From Lightella neohaematopini (GTDB lineage: Bacteria; Pseudomonadota; Gammaproteobacteria; Enterobacterales; Enterobacteriaceae), in assembly GCA_025728385.1 (NCBI GenBank), contig JAOBJV010000002.1, positions 3,403 to 67,402 on the forward strand: 64,000 nucleotides of DNA, written 5' to 3'. Positions 1-9,337 of the stretch are shown piece by piece. Numbering within the stretch: the stretch's first letter is position 1; the number at the start of each line of letters is the position of its first letter. The notes beneath the pieces were generated by a model that saw only the letters and a list, made by a program, of their open reading frames with translations, did no database searches and was not told the DNA's origin. Both the position numbers and the translations under genes were made by a program.

Positions 1-206
1 TAAATAAATTAGATATTTGTTTAAAAGAAAAAAATCTTTCTGCTAAAAATTACTGGTGGTATAGAGATTTACGTAAATATGGTACTGTTCCACATTCTGG
101 TTTTGGTATTGGTTTAGAAAGATTAATTTCATATATTACAGGTATGTATAATATACGTGACGTAATACCATTTCCTAGAGGAATATATGATGATATTAAT
201 TTTTAA
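1..206 (+). CDS. asnS: Asparaginyl-tRNA synthetase, C-terminal part (cut by window edge)
   Basis: Only the last 67 codons are present, read in the frame that ends with TAA at 204-206. AsnRS charges tRNA-Asn in the cytoplasm and is a class II synthetase. The visible part carries the end of the catalytic domain: the YWWYRDLR segment, HSGFGIGLERL (class II motif 3, whose arginine binds ATP) and RDVIPFPR near the end, all as in E. coli AsnS. The last residues (GIYDDINF) differ from E. coli. It converges on kdsB with only 6 nt between stop codons, the same convergent pairing as in E. coli but with mukFEB, aspC and ompF gone from between. Identity is secure; the upstream part lies outside the window. 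Confidence 0.93.
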   Translation, partial: NKLDICLKEKNLSAKNYWWYRDLRKYGTVPHSGFGIGLERLISYITGMYNIRDVIPFPRGIYDDINF

Positions 207-212
207 ATGGAA

Positions 213-938
213 TTAACTATTCTTCATTAAAGATCGTACTTGATTTAAAGATTCTAATGTGTCAACACCAACTATTGGTTTTGATTCATTTATTACTAAT
301 GTATATATTTTTTCTCCATACCATAATACTCTTAATTGTTCTAAATTTTCAATATGTTCTATTGGGCTATGAAAATTTTTATAATTTCTAATAAAAGATG
401 CATTATAGGCATATATACCAATATGTTTTAATACTATATTTTTAATAGAAATACTATTTTTAATAGTACGAGTAAAGTATATAGCATAATTATATTTATT
501 AATAATTACTTTTACTACATTTGGGTTTACTATCTCTTGTATACTGTGTATTGGTATTGCTACAGTCGACATATTGTAATTTTTATTCGGTAATGTACTA
601 GCGATTTGATTAATTAGTACGGATGATATTAGTGGTTCATCTCCTTGAAGATTAACAATAATTTGATTATCTAATAATTTATAGTATTTTACTACTTCAG
701 ATATACGTTCTGTCCCTGAACTGTGATTATTATGAGTAATATATACTTCCCCTCCAAATTGTTTTACTACTTTAGCAATACTACAATGATCAGTTGCTAC
801 TATTACTTTATTTGCACATGAATTTAATGCATTACGCATGACATGAATTATCATTGGTATACCATTAATAGTAATTAATGGTTTTTTTGGTAGTCTACTA
901 GAATTTAATCTAGCAGGGATAATAACTATAAAACTCAT
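213..938 (-). CDS. kdsB: 3-deoxy-manno-octulosonate cytidylyltransferase (CMP-KDO synthetase)
   Basis: Cytoplasmic enzyme that activates KDO with CTP to CMP-KDO, the donor for the inner core of LPS. At 241 aa it is close to the E. coli length (248). The N-terminal nucleotide-binding signature IPARLNSSRLPKKPL is at residues 7-21, the NLQGDEPLI motif near residue 95 and HIGIYAYNASF near 170. It is the last gene of the leftward msbA-lpxK-ycaR-kdsB unit and starts 6 nt after the ycaR stop, so it is probably co-transcribed. With lpxK and msbA it implies that a KDO-bearing lipid A is still made. No damage is seen. Confidence 0.95.
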   Translation of the reverse strand: MSFIVIIPARLNSSRLPKKPLITINGIPMIIHVMRNALNSCANKVIVATDHCSIAKVVKQFGGEVYITHNNHSSGTERISEVVKYYKLLDNQIIVNLQGDEPLISSVLINQIASTLPNKNYNMSTVAIPIHSIQEIVNPNVVKVIINKYNYAIYFTRTIKNSISIKNIVLKHIGIYAYNASFIRNYKNFHSPIEHIENLEQLRVLWYGEKIYTLVINESKPIVGVDTLESLNQVRSLMKNS

Positions 939-944
939 TTTTTA

Positions 945-1109
945 CTAAAATTTCCTTGCTTTATCTTTTATTAGTATGGGTATATTATCTAGTATGGGAT
1001 AAGCTAATGAATCAATAACACAAACTAATTCTTTTCTTTTTTTTTTCAAAAATAAACTATTTTTGCAAACTGGACACGCAATAATTTTTAGTAACTCTTT
1101 ATTTATCAT
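945..1109 (-). CDS. ycaR: YcaR, Trm112-like small zinc-ribbon protein
   Basis: A 54-aa gene found by reading the gap between lpxK and kdsB. It starts at the ATG at 1107-1109 (MINKELLKIIACPVCKNSL) and stops with TAG at 945-947. It matches E. coli YcaR (60 aa): the conserved IIACPVC near the N-terminus, then a C-V-I-D-S-LAYPI block corresponding to CKLDNLAFPL, and DNIPILI for DGIPVLL. The CxxC pair may bind zinc, as in the Trm112/UPF0434 family. The exact role in Gammaproteobacteria is not established. Position between lpxK and kdsB is the same as in E. coli (where ycaQ intervenes), which confirms identity. Confidence 0.9.
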   Translation of the reverse strand: MINKELLKIIACPVCKNSLFLKKKRKELVCVIDSLAYPILDNIPILIKDKARKF

Positions 1110-1139
1110 AAATTTATAAATTTTTAAAATACTTAAATT

Positions 1140-2129
1140 TTATTGTTTATATTTTAAAATATGATATTCTATATTGTTTAATAGTTTATTACTTATTTTT
1201 AATGGTAGATGTACATCTATTGGTAAATACCACCAATTTTCACGAGCAAATTTTTGACATTTAATAGCATCTTTTTCTGTCATTAATAATTGTTCTGTAC
1301 TACAGTAAGTTAATGAATCTAACATAGATTGATTATATTCTTGATGATCAAGAAAAGATACTTCTCTTATTGGAAGTATACCTATGTATTTTACCATATT
1401 AAAAAAAATTTTAGGGTATCCTATACCAGCTATTAATATTATTTTATTAAATCTAAATTTATTAATAGGTAAACTTTTTTTGTTATATAAATTTATTACG
1501 TTATAAGTCTTAATAAACATAGGGATCTCATTACGTTGAAGTAATCCATTGTTTACTATAGTTACCTTTGAGTAATTTAAACGATTAATACTTTCTCTCA
1601 TTGGTCCTGAAGGTAAAAGATAACCATTACCAAATCGGTAATATCCATTTATTATTATCCATTCTATATTTCTTCCTAATGAATAATGTTGTAATCCATC
1701 ATCACTAATAATAATATCTAAGTTATATAATTCTATTAATTTGTTAGCAGCCAATACTCTTTTTTTAGCAACTACTACTGGAACATTAGTTCGTTGCCAT
1801 ATTAATATAGCCTCATCCCCACATTGTTTACTATTTATATTATTTGTAACAATACAAGGATATTTTGTGTTACCACCATAACCTCTACTAATAACACCTA
1901 CTTTCCAACCTCTACGTTTTAATTTATTTACTAACCATATAACTATCGGTGTTTTTCCATTACCACCAACAGTAATATTACCAATAATAATTATCGGTAC
2001 AGAAAAATAATATGTTTTTAACCATCCTATCTTATAACAAAATTTTACTATAATTATAATAACTTTATACAACCATGTTATTGGTAATAGTAAATAAACA
2101 AATAAAGAATGTTTAAACCAAATTTTCAT
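1140..2129 (-). CDS. lpxK: Tetraacyldisaccharide 4'-kinase
   Basis: Inner-membrane-bound kinase that phosphorylates the 4' position of the lipid A disaccharide, giving lipid IVA. The start at 2129 gives 329 aa (E. coli 328). An upstream in-frame start at 2171 would overlap the msbA end by 32 nt and add 14 residues with no counterpart, so I prefer 2129, 10 nt after the msbA stop. Visible features are an N-terminal hydrophobic anchor (LLLPITWLYKVIIIIV), a P-loop in the segment IIGNITVGGNGKTPIVIWL, then GVISRGYGG, and DDGLQH further on, typical of LpxK. The gene sits between the lipid A flippase gene and ycaR-kdsB. Confidence 0.94.
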   Translation of the reverse strand: MKIWFKHSLFVYLLLPITWLYKVIIIIVKFCYKIGWLKTYYFSVPIIIIGNITVGGNGKTPIVIWLVNKLKRRGWKVGVISRGYGGNTKYPCIVTNNINSKQCGDEAILIWQRTNVPVVVAKKRVLAANKLIELYNLDIIISDDGLQHYSLGRNIEWIIINGYYRFGNGYLLPSGPMRESINRLNYSKVTIVNNGLLQRNEIPMFIKTYNVINLYNKKSLPINKFRFNKIILIAGIGYPKIFFNMVKYIGILPIREVSFLDHQEYNQSMLDSLTYCSTEQLLMTEKDAIKCQKFARENWWYLPIDVHLPLKISNKLLNNIEYHILKYKQ

Positions 2130-2139
2130 CAATATTTTA

Positions 2140-3885
2140 TTAATTATATTGTATATGACACATTTGCGCATATAATCCCTGATTATTAATTAACTTTTTA
2201 TGGTTACCTCTTTCAATTATTTTACCGTTTTTTATAACTAATATTTCATCAACATCTTCAATAGTAGATAAACGATGTGCAATAATTAATAATGTACAAT
2301 TCTTTTTTAAAACATGTAAAGCTTGTTGTATATTTAATTCTGTTTTTACATCTAAAGCAGATGTAGCTTCATCAAGAATAATAATTGAACTATTTTTTAA
2401 AAAAGCTCTAGCAATTGCAATACATTGTCTTTGACCACTAGATAATAAAATACCATTCTCACCAATTATAGTATCTAAACCATTATCCATATTTTTAACA
2501 AAATCCATGACATAAGCCATATCAGCAACAACTTCTATTTGTTTTCTAGAACACAAATTTTTATTAGCATAACTAATATTATTGGCAATAGTATCATTAA
2601 AAAGATATATATTTTGTGATATTAATGATATTTGATTTCTTAATGAAGAAATATTATAATCATAAAGGTTAATACCATCTATAGTAATATTACCAGATTC
2701 TATATTATAGAAACGGGTTAACAGATAAGCAATGGTTGATTTACCTGCACCAGAATGTCCAACTAAAGCCACTTTGCTTCCAGCAGGTATATTAAAAGTA
2801 ATGTTATACAATGATGGATTATTATTAGTTGGATATGTAAATGTTACATCATTAAAAATTATGTTTCCTTCAATATTTTTTGTGTAAATTATTGAATGAT
2901 TTTTTTCACTTTTGATATCCAAAATAGAAAATATTGTTTTACAAGCTGTCATACCTTTTTGAAATTGAGTATTAATATTAGTTAGTGACTTTATTGGTCG
3001 TATTAATGCAATCATAGAGGAAAATACAACAGTAATAGTACCAGCAGTAATAGTCTTTGATATTATTGGAAAACTTATTATATATAATATAGTTGCTAAA
3101 GCTAATGATGTAATTAATTGTATTAATATATCTGATAAGGAAGCAGTAATTACCATTTTTATTTCTTGTTGTCTCATAAAATTACTAACATAACAAAATC
3201 TTTTATTTTCTATATTTTGACCTCCATACATTAATATTTCTTTATGTCCTTTAAGCATTTGTTCAGTACTATGAATAACTTGTTCCATGGCGTATTGCAT
3301 TTCCTTACTAATAATTTTAGATTTATTAGAAACAAACTTATTAGTTAAAAAAATACATGGAGTTAATACTAATAAAATCATAGATAATAATGGACTATAA
3401 TAAAACATCATACAACATAATAGCATAATTAATGTACCATCACGAATAATATTGATTAATACACTAGAAGAAGTGGCAGCAACTTGTTCTGCTACATAAG
3501 TAATATAAGATAATAATTTACTAGTTGGTTTAGTATCAAAGAATGATACTGGCATACTCATAATATGAGTAAATAACATTTTCCTGATATTCATTACAAT
3601 TTTACTAGATACCCATACTATACAATAATTAGCAATAAAATTACTACTACTACGTAATAATGATAAACCAATTATAGTAATTGGTACCCACCATATTATG
3701 GAACTATTATTGGTAATAACAAAACTATGATCAAAAATCGGTTTTAATAATGATATCATATAAGCATTACTGATTGCACTAACAACTAATGCAATCATTG
3801 CAATTATTAATTTAATTTTAAATGGATAAACCATACACCAAAATCGGCTAAATGTTTGCCATGTGGTAGTATTATTTTTTAACAT
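2140..3885 (-). CDS. msbA: Lipid A export ATP-binding/permease protein MsbA
   Basis: ABC half-transporter that dimerises in the inner membrane and flips core-lipid A to the periplasmic leaflet. At 581 aa it equals the family length (E. coli 582). The N-terminal half holds about six membrane segments (first near residues 22-46). The C-terminal ATPase has Walker A GHSGAGKS (about residue 376), the signature LLSSGQRQ (about 480), Walker B SIIILDEATSALD and the H-loop IIAHRLST. The gene opens the leftward lipid A operon, separated from rpsA by about 160 nt in which E. coli has ihfB and ycaI. All catalytic motifs are intact. Confidence 0.96.
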   Translation of the reverse strand: MLKNNTTTWQTFSRFWCMVYPFKIKLIIAMIALVVSAISNAYMISLLKPIFDHSFVITNNSSIIWWVPITIIGLSLLRSSSNFIANYCIVWVSSKIVMNIRKMLFTHIMSMPVSFFDTKPTSKLLSYITYVAEQVAATSSSVLINIIRDGTLIMLLCCMMFYYSPLLSMILLVLTPCIFLTNKFVSNKSKIISKEMQYAMEQVIHSTEQMLKGHKEILMYGGQNIENKRFCYVSNFMRQQEIKMVITASLSDILIQLITSLALATILYIISFPIISKTITAGTITVVFSSMIALIRPIKSLTNINTQFQKGMTACKTIFSILDIKSEKNHSIIYTKNIEGNIIFNDVTFTYPTNNNPSLYNITFNIPAGSKVALVGHSGAGKSTIAYLLTRFYNIESGNITIDGINLYDYNISSLRNQISLISQNIYLFNDTIANNISYANKNLCSRKQIEVVADMAYVMDFVKNMDNGLDTIIGENGILLSSGQRQCIAIARAFLKNSSIIILDEATSALDVKTELNIQQALHVLKKNCTLLIIAHRLSTIEDVDEILVIKNGKIIERGNHKKLINNQGLYAQMCHIQYN

Positions 3886-4046
3886 TGATTAAATTTTATA
3901 AATACATAAATAATATGTAAAATATTAAAAAATACAGTATTTAACTTTTTAAATTAGCTAATCATGTATATTTAAATATATCTTTTAATAAAACAGACAA
4001 ATTATAATAATTTAATTAAGTAAAAAATCTATAAATAAAATAATTT

Positions 4047-5717
4047 TTAATCTTCTTTTGTAGCTGCTTCAAAAGCTTCTCTCATAGTATTAGAAAATTT
4101 ACTATTATTTTTTAATTCTTTATCTTGATTAATATTTCTTTTTTTATCTAAAATACTATGAGTGTAATATACTACATTAATACGTCTATTTTTACGATCA
4201 ATACTATCAACTTTTACTTTAATAGTATCACCAATATCTACACACATTAAATTTTTAATATACTTAGTATCAGTAAATTCATTAATATTTAAATACCCAC
4301 TAATATTATTTATTAAATTTAAATTAATACCATTATTTTTATCTAAAGATTTTACTTTACCATCAATTAATTCATTCTTATGATTATTAAAAAAAATGCT
4401 TAATGGGTCTTCAGTTAATTGTTTTATACCTAAAGAAATACGCTCTCGTTCTGCATCTACTTGTAATACTAGTGATTTAATTATATCACCCTTTTTATAT
4501 TGTTGTATAATTCTATTATCTGTTTCCCACGATATGTCAGATAAATGTATTAAACCATCAACACCACCATCTAATTCAATAAATATACCAAAATCAGTTA
4601 TAGATTTTATTTTACCGCTTACGCAATCACCTTTATTATATAATGATGCAAAATTTTTCCATGGATTAATTTTACACTGTTTAATGCCTAATGATATACG
4701 ACGACGTTCATGATCAATATTTAAAATCATTACTTCAACTATATCGTTAATATTAACTAATTTAGATGGATGAATATTTTTATTAGTCCAATCCATTTCA
4801 GAAATATGAACTAAACCTTCAATACCATGATCAATTTCTACAAAACATCCATAGTCAGTTAAATTAGTTACTTTGCCTCGTAAACGATTACCTTCTGAAT
4901 ATTTCTTTATTAGTAATAACCAAGGATCATGCTTTAATTGTTTTAATCCTAAAGATACTCTAGTTTGTTCTTTGTCAAATTTTAATATTTTAACGGTTAT
5001 TTCTTCACCAAGTTTTATGATTTCACTAGGATGTCTAACTCTTTTCCAAGCTATGTCAGTAATATGCAATAATCCATCAACACCACCAAGATCAATAAAA
5101 GCACCATAGTCCGTTAAATTTTTCACTATTCCCTTAACTATCATACCTTCTTGTAAATTAGATAGTAATTTTAATTTATAATTGTTATACTCTAATTCTA
5201 AAATAGCTCTGCGCGATACAACTATATTATTACGTTTTTTATCTAATTTAATTATTTTAAATTCTAACTCTTTACCCTCAAGGTTATTATCTTTAATAGG
5301 TTTAATATCTACTAAAGAACCAGGTAGAAATGCACGTACTCCATTTAATTCAACTGTAAAACCACCTTTTACTTTTCCACTTATTATACCAGTAGTAGTA
5401 CTAGTATCATTATATATTTTTTCTAATTGATTCCATACTTCTTGTTTTTTTGCTTTTTCTCTTGAAAGTAATGTTTCTCCTAATCCATTTTCTATACTAT
5501 CTAACATAACATCTACTGTATCACCTACTTTAATTTCTAGATTACCATACATATCATAAAACTGTTCTATTGGAATAGTAGCTTCTGATTTTAAATTAGC
5601 ATCAACCAAAACTATATTTTTTGTAATTGATACTATTAATCCTTTAACAATCATTCCAGAATACATATTAATATTTTTTATAGATTTTTCAAATAATTGA
5701 GTAAAAGATTCTATCAT
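4047..5717 (-). CDS. rpsA: 30S ribosomal protein S1
   Basis: S1 unfolds mRNA leaders and recruits weak ribosome-binding sites to the 30S subunit. At 556 aa it is full length (E. coli 557) and keeps six S1 repeats, at about 21-86, 105-171, 190-258, 275-345, 362-432 and 449-518. Repeats 3-5 are the best conserved, with recurring G(V/I)xGLxHxSDxxW-type cores and RxSLGxKQ ends. Repeats 1-2 (the ribosome-binding part) and 6 are more divergent. The start at 5717 matches the E. coli start (MTESFAQLFEES). Upstream in E. coli is cmk; here the 277 nt up to aroA contain no recognisable cmk. Confidence 0.97.
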   Translation of the reverse strand: MIESFTQLFEKSIKNINMYSGMIVKGLIVSITKNIVLVDANLKSEATIPIEQFYDMYGNLEIKVGDTVDVMLDSIENGLGETLLSREKAKKQEVWNQLEKIYNDTSTTTGIISGKVKGGFTVELNGVRAFLPGSLVDIKPIKDNNLEGKELEFKIIKLDKKRNNIVVSRRAILELEYNNYKLKLLSNLQEGMIVKGIVKNLTDYGAFIDLGGVDGLLHITDIAWKRVRHPSEIIKLGEEITVKILKFDKEQTRVSLGLKQLKHDPWLLLIKKYSEGNRLRGKVTNLTDYGCFVEIDHGIEGLVHISEMDWTNKNIHPSKLVNINDIVEVMILNIDHERRRISLGIKQCKINPWKNFASLYNKGDCVSGKIKSITDFGIFIELDGGVDGLIHLSDISWETDNRIIQQYKKGDIIKSLVLQVDAERERISLGIKQLTEDPLSIFFNNHKNELIDGKVKSLDKNNGINLNLINNISGYLNINEFTDTKYIKNLMCVDIGDTIKVKVDSIDRKNRRINVVYYTHSILDKKRNINQDKELKNNSKFSNTMREAFEAATKED

Positions 5718-5994
5718 ATATAAACTTAATTTTTTTATTAACTAATATTTAAGTATCCTTTCTTAAAATATAGTAGGTTAATATTATTATCTGTTGTCCA
5801 ATAACAAGATACTATTTCTTATATAAAATTTATGTAAATTAGAAATTGTGATATTAATATCTAAACATTATAACAATACATAATATTATTTTACTACATT
5901 ATACAATTAAAAATTAACATTAAACTAATATTTTTTCAATAAATACATAATATTTTAATTGTTAATGAATAATTTTATTAAAAGTAATAAATTA

Positions 5995-7281
5995 CTAATT
6001 ATTGTCATTATAACAATAAGATAAAAAATATTTAAAAAAATTAGGAAAACTTTTATTAACACAATTGGGATTAATAATAGTAATTTTAATTTTTGCTAAA
6101 ATCATTAAAGCAAAACACATTGCTATACGATGATCATTATAAGTATTAATTATTACATATTTACTTAATTTTTTTTGGGGTATAATAATCATGCTATTTT
6201 GATTACTAATTACTTTAACACCTAATTTAATTAATTCATTTGTTATAGCAACAATGCGATTAGTTTCTTTAATACTCCAAGTTGATATATTATATAATTT
6301 TGTTGTCCCAGTAGCAAAAATAGAAATTATAGCTGCAGTCATGGCTACATCAGGTATATTTTTACAGTCGATATTTATTGAATATAACTTATCTGCTCCA
6401 ATACATTTAATATAATTATTACTTAGTAGTATCTTAGCTCCCATTTTATTTAAAATGTTTAAAAATTTTATATCACCTTGAATACTACTATAATTAACAT
6501 TATTGATTAATACTGCATTATTACTAATTACAGATGCTGCTAGAAAATAAGAAGCATGTGTTACATCTCCTTCTATAATATAATTTCCAGGAGAATAATA
6601 ATGTTGTTTTCCAATGATATAAAAATATTTATAATTATAATTAATAATTTTTACACCAAAAACCTTCATTATATTAATAGTCATATCAATATATGGTTTA
6701 GAAATTATTTTATTTTTTACTATAATAGTAGTATTATAATTTGCTAATGGAGCTAACATAAGTAGTGCACTAATAAATTGACTAGATATGTTACCAATAA
6801 TATTAATTTTCCCTCCAATAAATCCTCCTAAAATTATTGGTAATTTATCTTTTTTCAAAATAAATTTTGCGCCACCTTGTTGTAAGGCATGTATTAGTGG
6901 TTTAATAGGACGATGATTTATATATGGTGAACCAGTCAATATAATATGTTTATTACCTAAACATAAGATAGCTAATAAAAATCTCATTAGAGCTCCAGAC
7001 TGTCCTAAAAATATAGATAATTTATTTATATTATAAAAACTATTACCTAATCCAAAAATTGTACATGATGTATTATTTTTAAATAAAAAATATCTTACAC
7101 CTAATTTTTTTAAAGCAATTAATGTATATTTAATATCATCACTATATAACAAATTATATATATGAGTAATACCTATAGATTGAGCTGCTAACAATAATAC
7201 TCTAATAGAAATACTTTTTGATCCAGGTAAATTAACATAACCACCAAAAAAACTACTAGGATTAATAGTTAAATAATTCAT
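5995..7281 (-). CDS. aroA: 3-phosphoshikimate 1-carboxyvinyltransferase (EPSP synthase)
   Basis: Joins phosphoenolpyruvate to shikimate 3-phosphate, the sixth step to chorismate. At 428 aa (E. coli 427) it aligns without gaps through the N-terminal domain. By E. coli numbering the following are retained: K22, S23, R27, G96, R100, R124, SSQ 169-171, Y200, D313, K340, E341, R344, H385, R386 and K411. Unusual changes are N26I, N94Q, T97A, P101F and N336T, with the normally fixed LGNAGTAMRP reading LGQSGALMRF. It lies 8 nt downstream of glyS, a junction not found in E. coli, so it is probably read from the glyQS promoter. Probably active, but with a remodelled pocket. Confidence 0.95.
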   Translation of the reverse strand: MNYLTINPSSFFGGYVNLPGSKSISIRVLLLAAQSIGITHIYNLLYSDDIKYTLIALKKLGVRYFLFKNNTSCTIFGLGNSFYNINKLSIFLGQSGALMRFLLAILCLGNKHIILTGSPYINHRPIKPLIHALQQGGAKFILKKDKLPIILGGFIGGKINIIGNISSQFISALLMLAPLANYNTTIIVKNKIISKPYIDMTINIMKVFGVKIINYNYKYFYIIGKQHYYSPGNYIIEGDVTHASYFLAASVISNNAVLINNVNYSSIQGDIKFLNILNKMGAKILLSNNYIKCIGADKLYSINIDCKNIPDVAMTAAIISIFATGTTKLYNISTWSIKETNRIVAITNELIKLGVKVISNQNSMIIIPQKKLSKYVIINTYNDHRIAMCFALMILAKIKITIINPNCVNKSFPNFFKYFLSYCYNDNN

Positions 7282-7289
7282 ACAGATAA

Positions 7290-9332
7290 TTATAATTTTT
7301 TATTAAAAAAATTAATTAATAAAGATAAATCAAATACTTTTGTTAATAAATTACAACAATTATTCATTAATAATAAACGATTTGATGCAATTAAATTATC
7401 AGATACTATAATTTGTACTGTATCAATAAATTTATTTATTACATTACATAATTTTGTTAATTTAATTAATATTTGATAATATTTTTTTTCTATAATAAAT
7501 TTCTTTATAGTTTTTTTTGTGTCTTCTAAATAATAAAATAAATTAATTTCTATACTATTTTTTAAAAATAAATGTATAATAAAGTTATTATTTGTTTTAA
7601 ATGGATGTTTATTTAATAAATTAATTAATCTTTTATAAGTTGCAATTAGTATTTTTGATTTATCTAATTTTATAAATTTATTAACATCGACTATTATTTT
7701 ATTTAAATTTACCAAATTAGTATTTTTTTTTGTTAATAAAGTATTAACTATCTTTTCATTAAAACCATTCTTTTTATACCAAAAATGTAAACGATTAAAT
7801 ATAAATTTAATAATATTTATGACTAAAAATTCCTTTTTTTGATTAAAATAATTATTATCATAAGTTGCTATGGAATACTCTATTAACTTTTTGATATCTA
7901 TATATAACTTATTTTTTATTATTATTTGTATTATATTAATTGCAGCTCTACGTAACGCAAATGGATCTTTACTACCAGTAGGTAATTTATTAATTCCAAA
8001 AAATCCAACTATATTATCTATAGAATTTGCTATAATCAATATACACGATATTTTGTTCGTTACTAAATTATTGTTTATATGATATATATATTGTTCTTTT
8101 TGTGCTTTGATTACGTCTAAAACTTCATTATCTAATGAAGCATAATACATACCAATTATTCCTTTTGTATTATTAAATTCTTTTACCATACTAGTAGCTA
8201 AATCACATTTTGATATTATTGCAGCTCTAGCTGCCCAAGAAATATTAACACCAACTAAGTACGCTATATAAGATGATATTTGTTGTAATCTATAGCTTTT
8301 GTCAAACATTGATCCTAATTTAGCATGAAATGAAATATTCTTTAAATTAACTAAATAATTAACTAATTTTTTCTTACGATCTTGAATGAAAAAGAATTCA
8401 GCATCTTTCAAACGATTATTAATTACAGTATTATTATCTTTTACTATCATATGACTATTACTAGAAATAATATTAGTAGCTATTATATAATATTTTGATA
8501 AATTACCATTATTATTGTATATAGGAAAACATTTTTGTATATCTTGGATTATGTGTATTAATATTTCTGATGGTAAAAAAAGAAACTCTGTTTTAAACGA
8601 ACCAACTAATAATTTTGGCCATTCTGTTATTGCTATAATTTCTTCTAATAATTTAGAATTAACATTAACATAGCCATTTAATTTAGTTGTAATATTTTTT
8701 ATTTGATTTAAAATTATGTATTTACGTTTATTAAAGTTAGCTATTACTTTATTATTCATTAATATTTTCGGATATTGTTTAGCGAATTTTATATTAATAT
8801 TATATAATCCCATAAATCTGTGACCATGAATAATATTATTGCTATTAACACCAAATATTGTTCCGTGAATTAAATAACTATCTAACAAGACAATAATGTT
8901 ATTGACTGGACGAACAAAATACATATTATCATTACCCCAGCGCATCATATTTGGTACTTTAATATTATTAATTGCTGTATGTATTATAGTAAACAGTATA
9001 TTTGTTATGAAATATTTACTACGTAATTTATATTTATTAGTTAAAATATAATTAACATAATTAGAAATATTGTTATTAATATTATGTTTATTTTTAGCTA
9101 ATTTATATATTAATAAAAAATACTTACTACTTATTATATTTTTTAATGAAAAAATATTTATTAATACTATAATTGCTAATCTTCTAGAAGAAAAAAATTT
9201 TATTATCTTCATATATTTAATATTAAATTTATTTAATTCACAAGAAACATTATTAGTTAATTTATCAATTAACACAGTTAATATATTTGATGGTAGATCT
9301 TCTGTACCTATTTCAATTAATAAATTATTCAT
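7290..9332 (-). CDS. glyS: Glycyl-tRNA synthetase beta subunit
   Basis: The beta subunit of the alpha2beta2 bacterial GlyRS binds tRNA-Gly and supports aminoacylation by the alpha subunit. Length 680 aa (E. coli 689). The N-terminal LLIEIGTEDLPS, the MRWGN and FVRPVNNIIVLLD region, the HGHRF motif and the HD-like segment FHAKLGSMFDKSYRLQQIS are recognisable, as is GFFGINKLPTGSKDPFALRRAA near residue 460. The C-terminal third (anticodon-binding region) is highly AT-biased in composition (Ile, Asn, Lys) and is the least conserved part. It follows glyQ by 5 nt and precedes aroA by 8 nt, forming one leftward unit. Confidence 0.94.
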   Translation of the reverse strand: MNNLLIEIGTEDLPSNILTVLIDKLTNNVSCELNKFNIKYMKIIKFFSSRRLAIIVLINIFSLKNIISSKYFLLIYKLAKNKHNINNNISNYVNYILTNKYKLRSKYFITNILFTIIHTAINNIKVPNMMRWGNDNMYFVRPVNNIIVLLDSYLIHGTIFGVNSNNIIHGHRFMGLYNINIKFAKQYPKILMNNKVIANFNKRKYIILNQIKNITTKLNGYVNVNSKLLEEIIAITEWPKLLVGSFKTEFLFLPSEILIHIIQDIQKCFPIYNNNGNLSKYYIIATNIISSNSHMIVKDNNTVINNRLKDAEFFFIQDRKKKLVNYLVNLKNISFHAKLGSMFDKSYRLQQISSYIAYLVGVNISWAARAAIISKCDLATSMVKEFNNTKGIIGMYYASLDNEVLDVIKAQKEQYIYHINNNLVTNKISCILIIANSIDNIVGFFGINKLPTGSKDPFALRRAAINIIQIIIKNKLYIDIKKLIEYSIATYDNNYFNQKKEFLVINIIKFIFNRLHFWYKKNGFNEKIVNTLLTKKNTNLVNLNKIIVDVNKFIKLDKSKILIATYKRLINLLNKHPFKTNNNFIIHLFLKNSIEINLFYYLEDTKKTIKKFIIEKKYYQILIKLTKLCNVINKFIDTVQIIVSDNLIASNRLLLMNNCCNLLTKVFDLSLLINFFNKKL

Positions 9333-9337
9333 TTTAT

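Noticed and set aside
5718..5994. Remnants of cmk between aroA and rpsA, and of ihfB between rpsA and msbA (3886-4046)
   Set aside because: Both gaps were read in the leftward frames and no block resembling Cmk or IhfB could be recognised.
6930..6990. Apparent loss of the PEP-binding R124 in AroA
   Set aside because: A first alignment put the tyrosine in GSPYINHRP at position 124. Counting from T97 shows that the tyrosine is at 120 and the arginine of HRP is R124, so the residue is retained.
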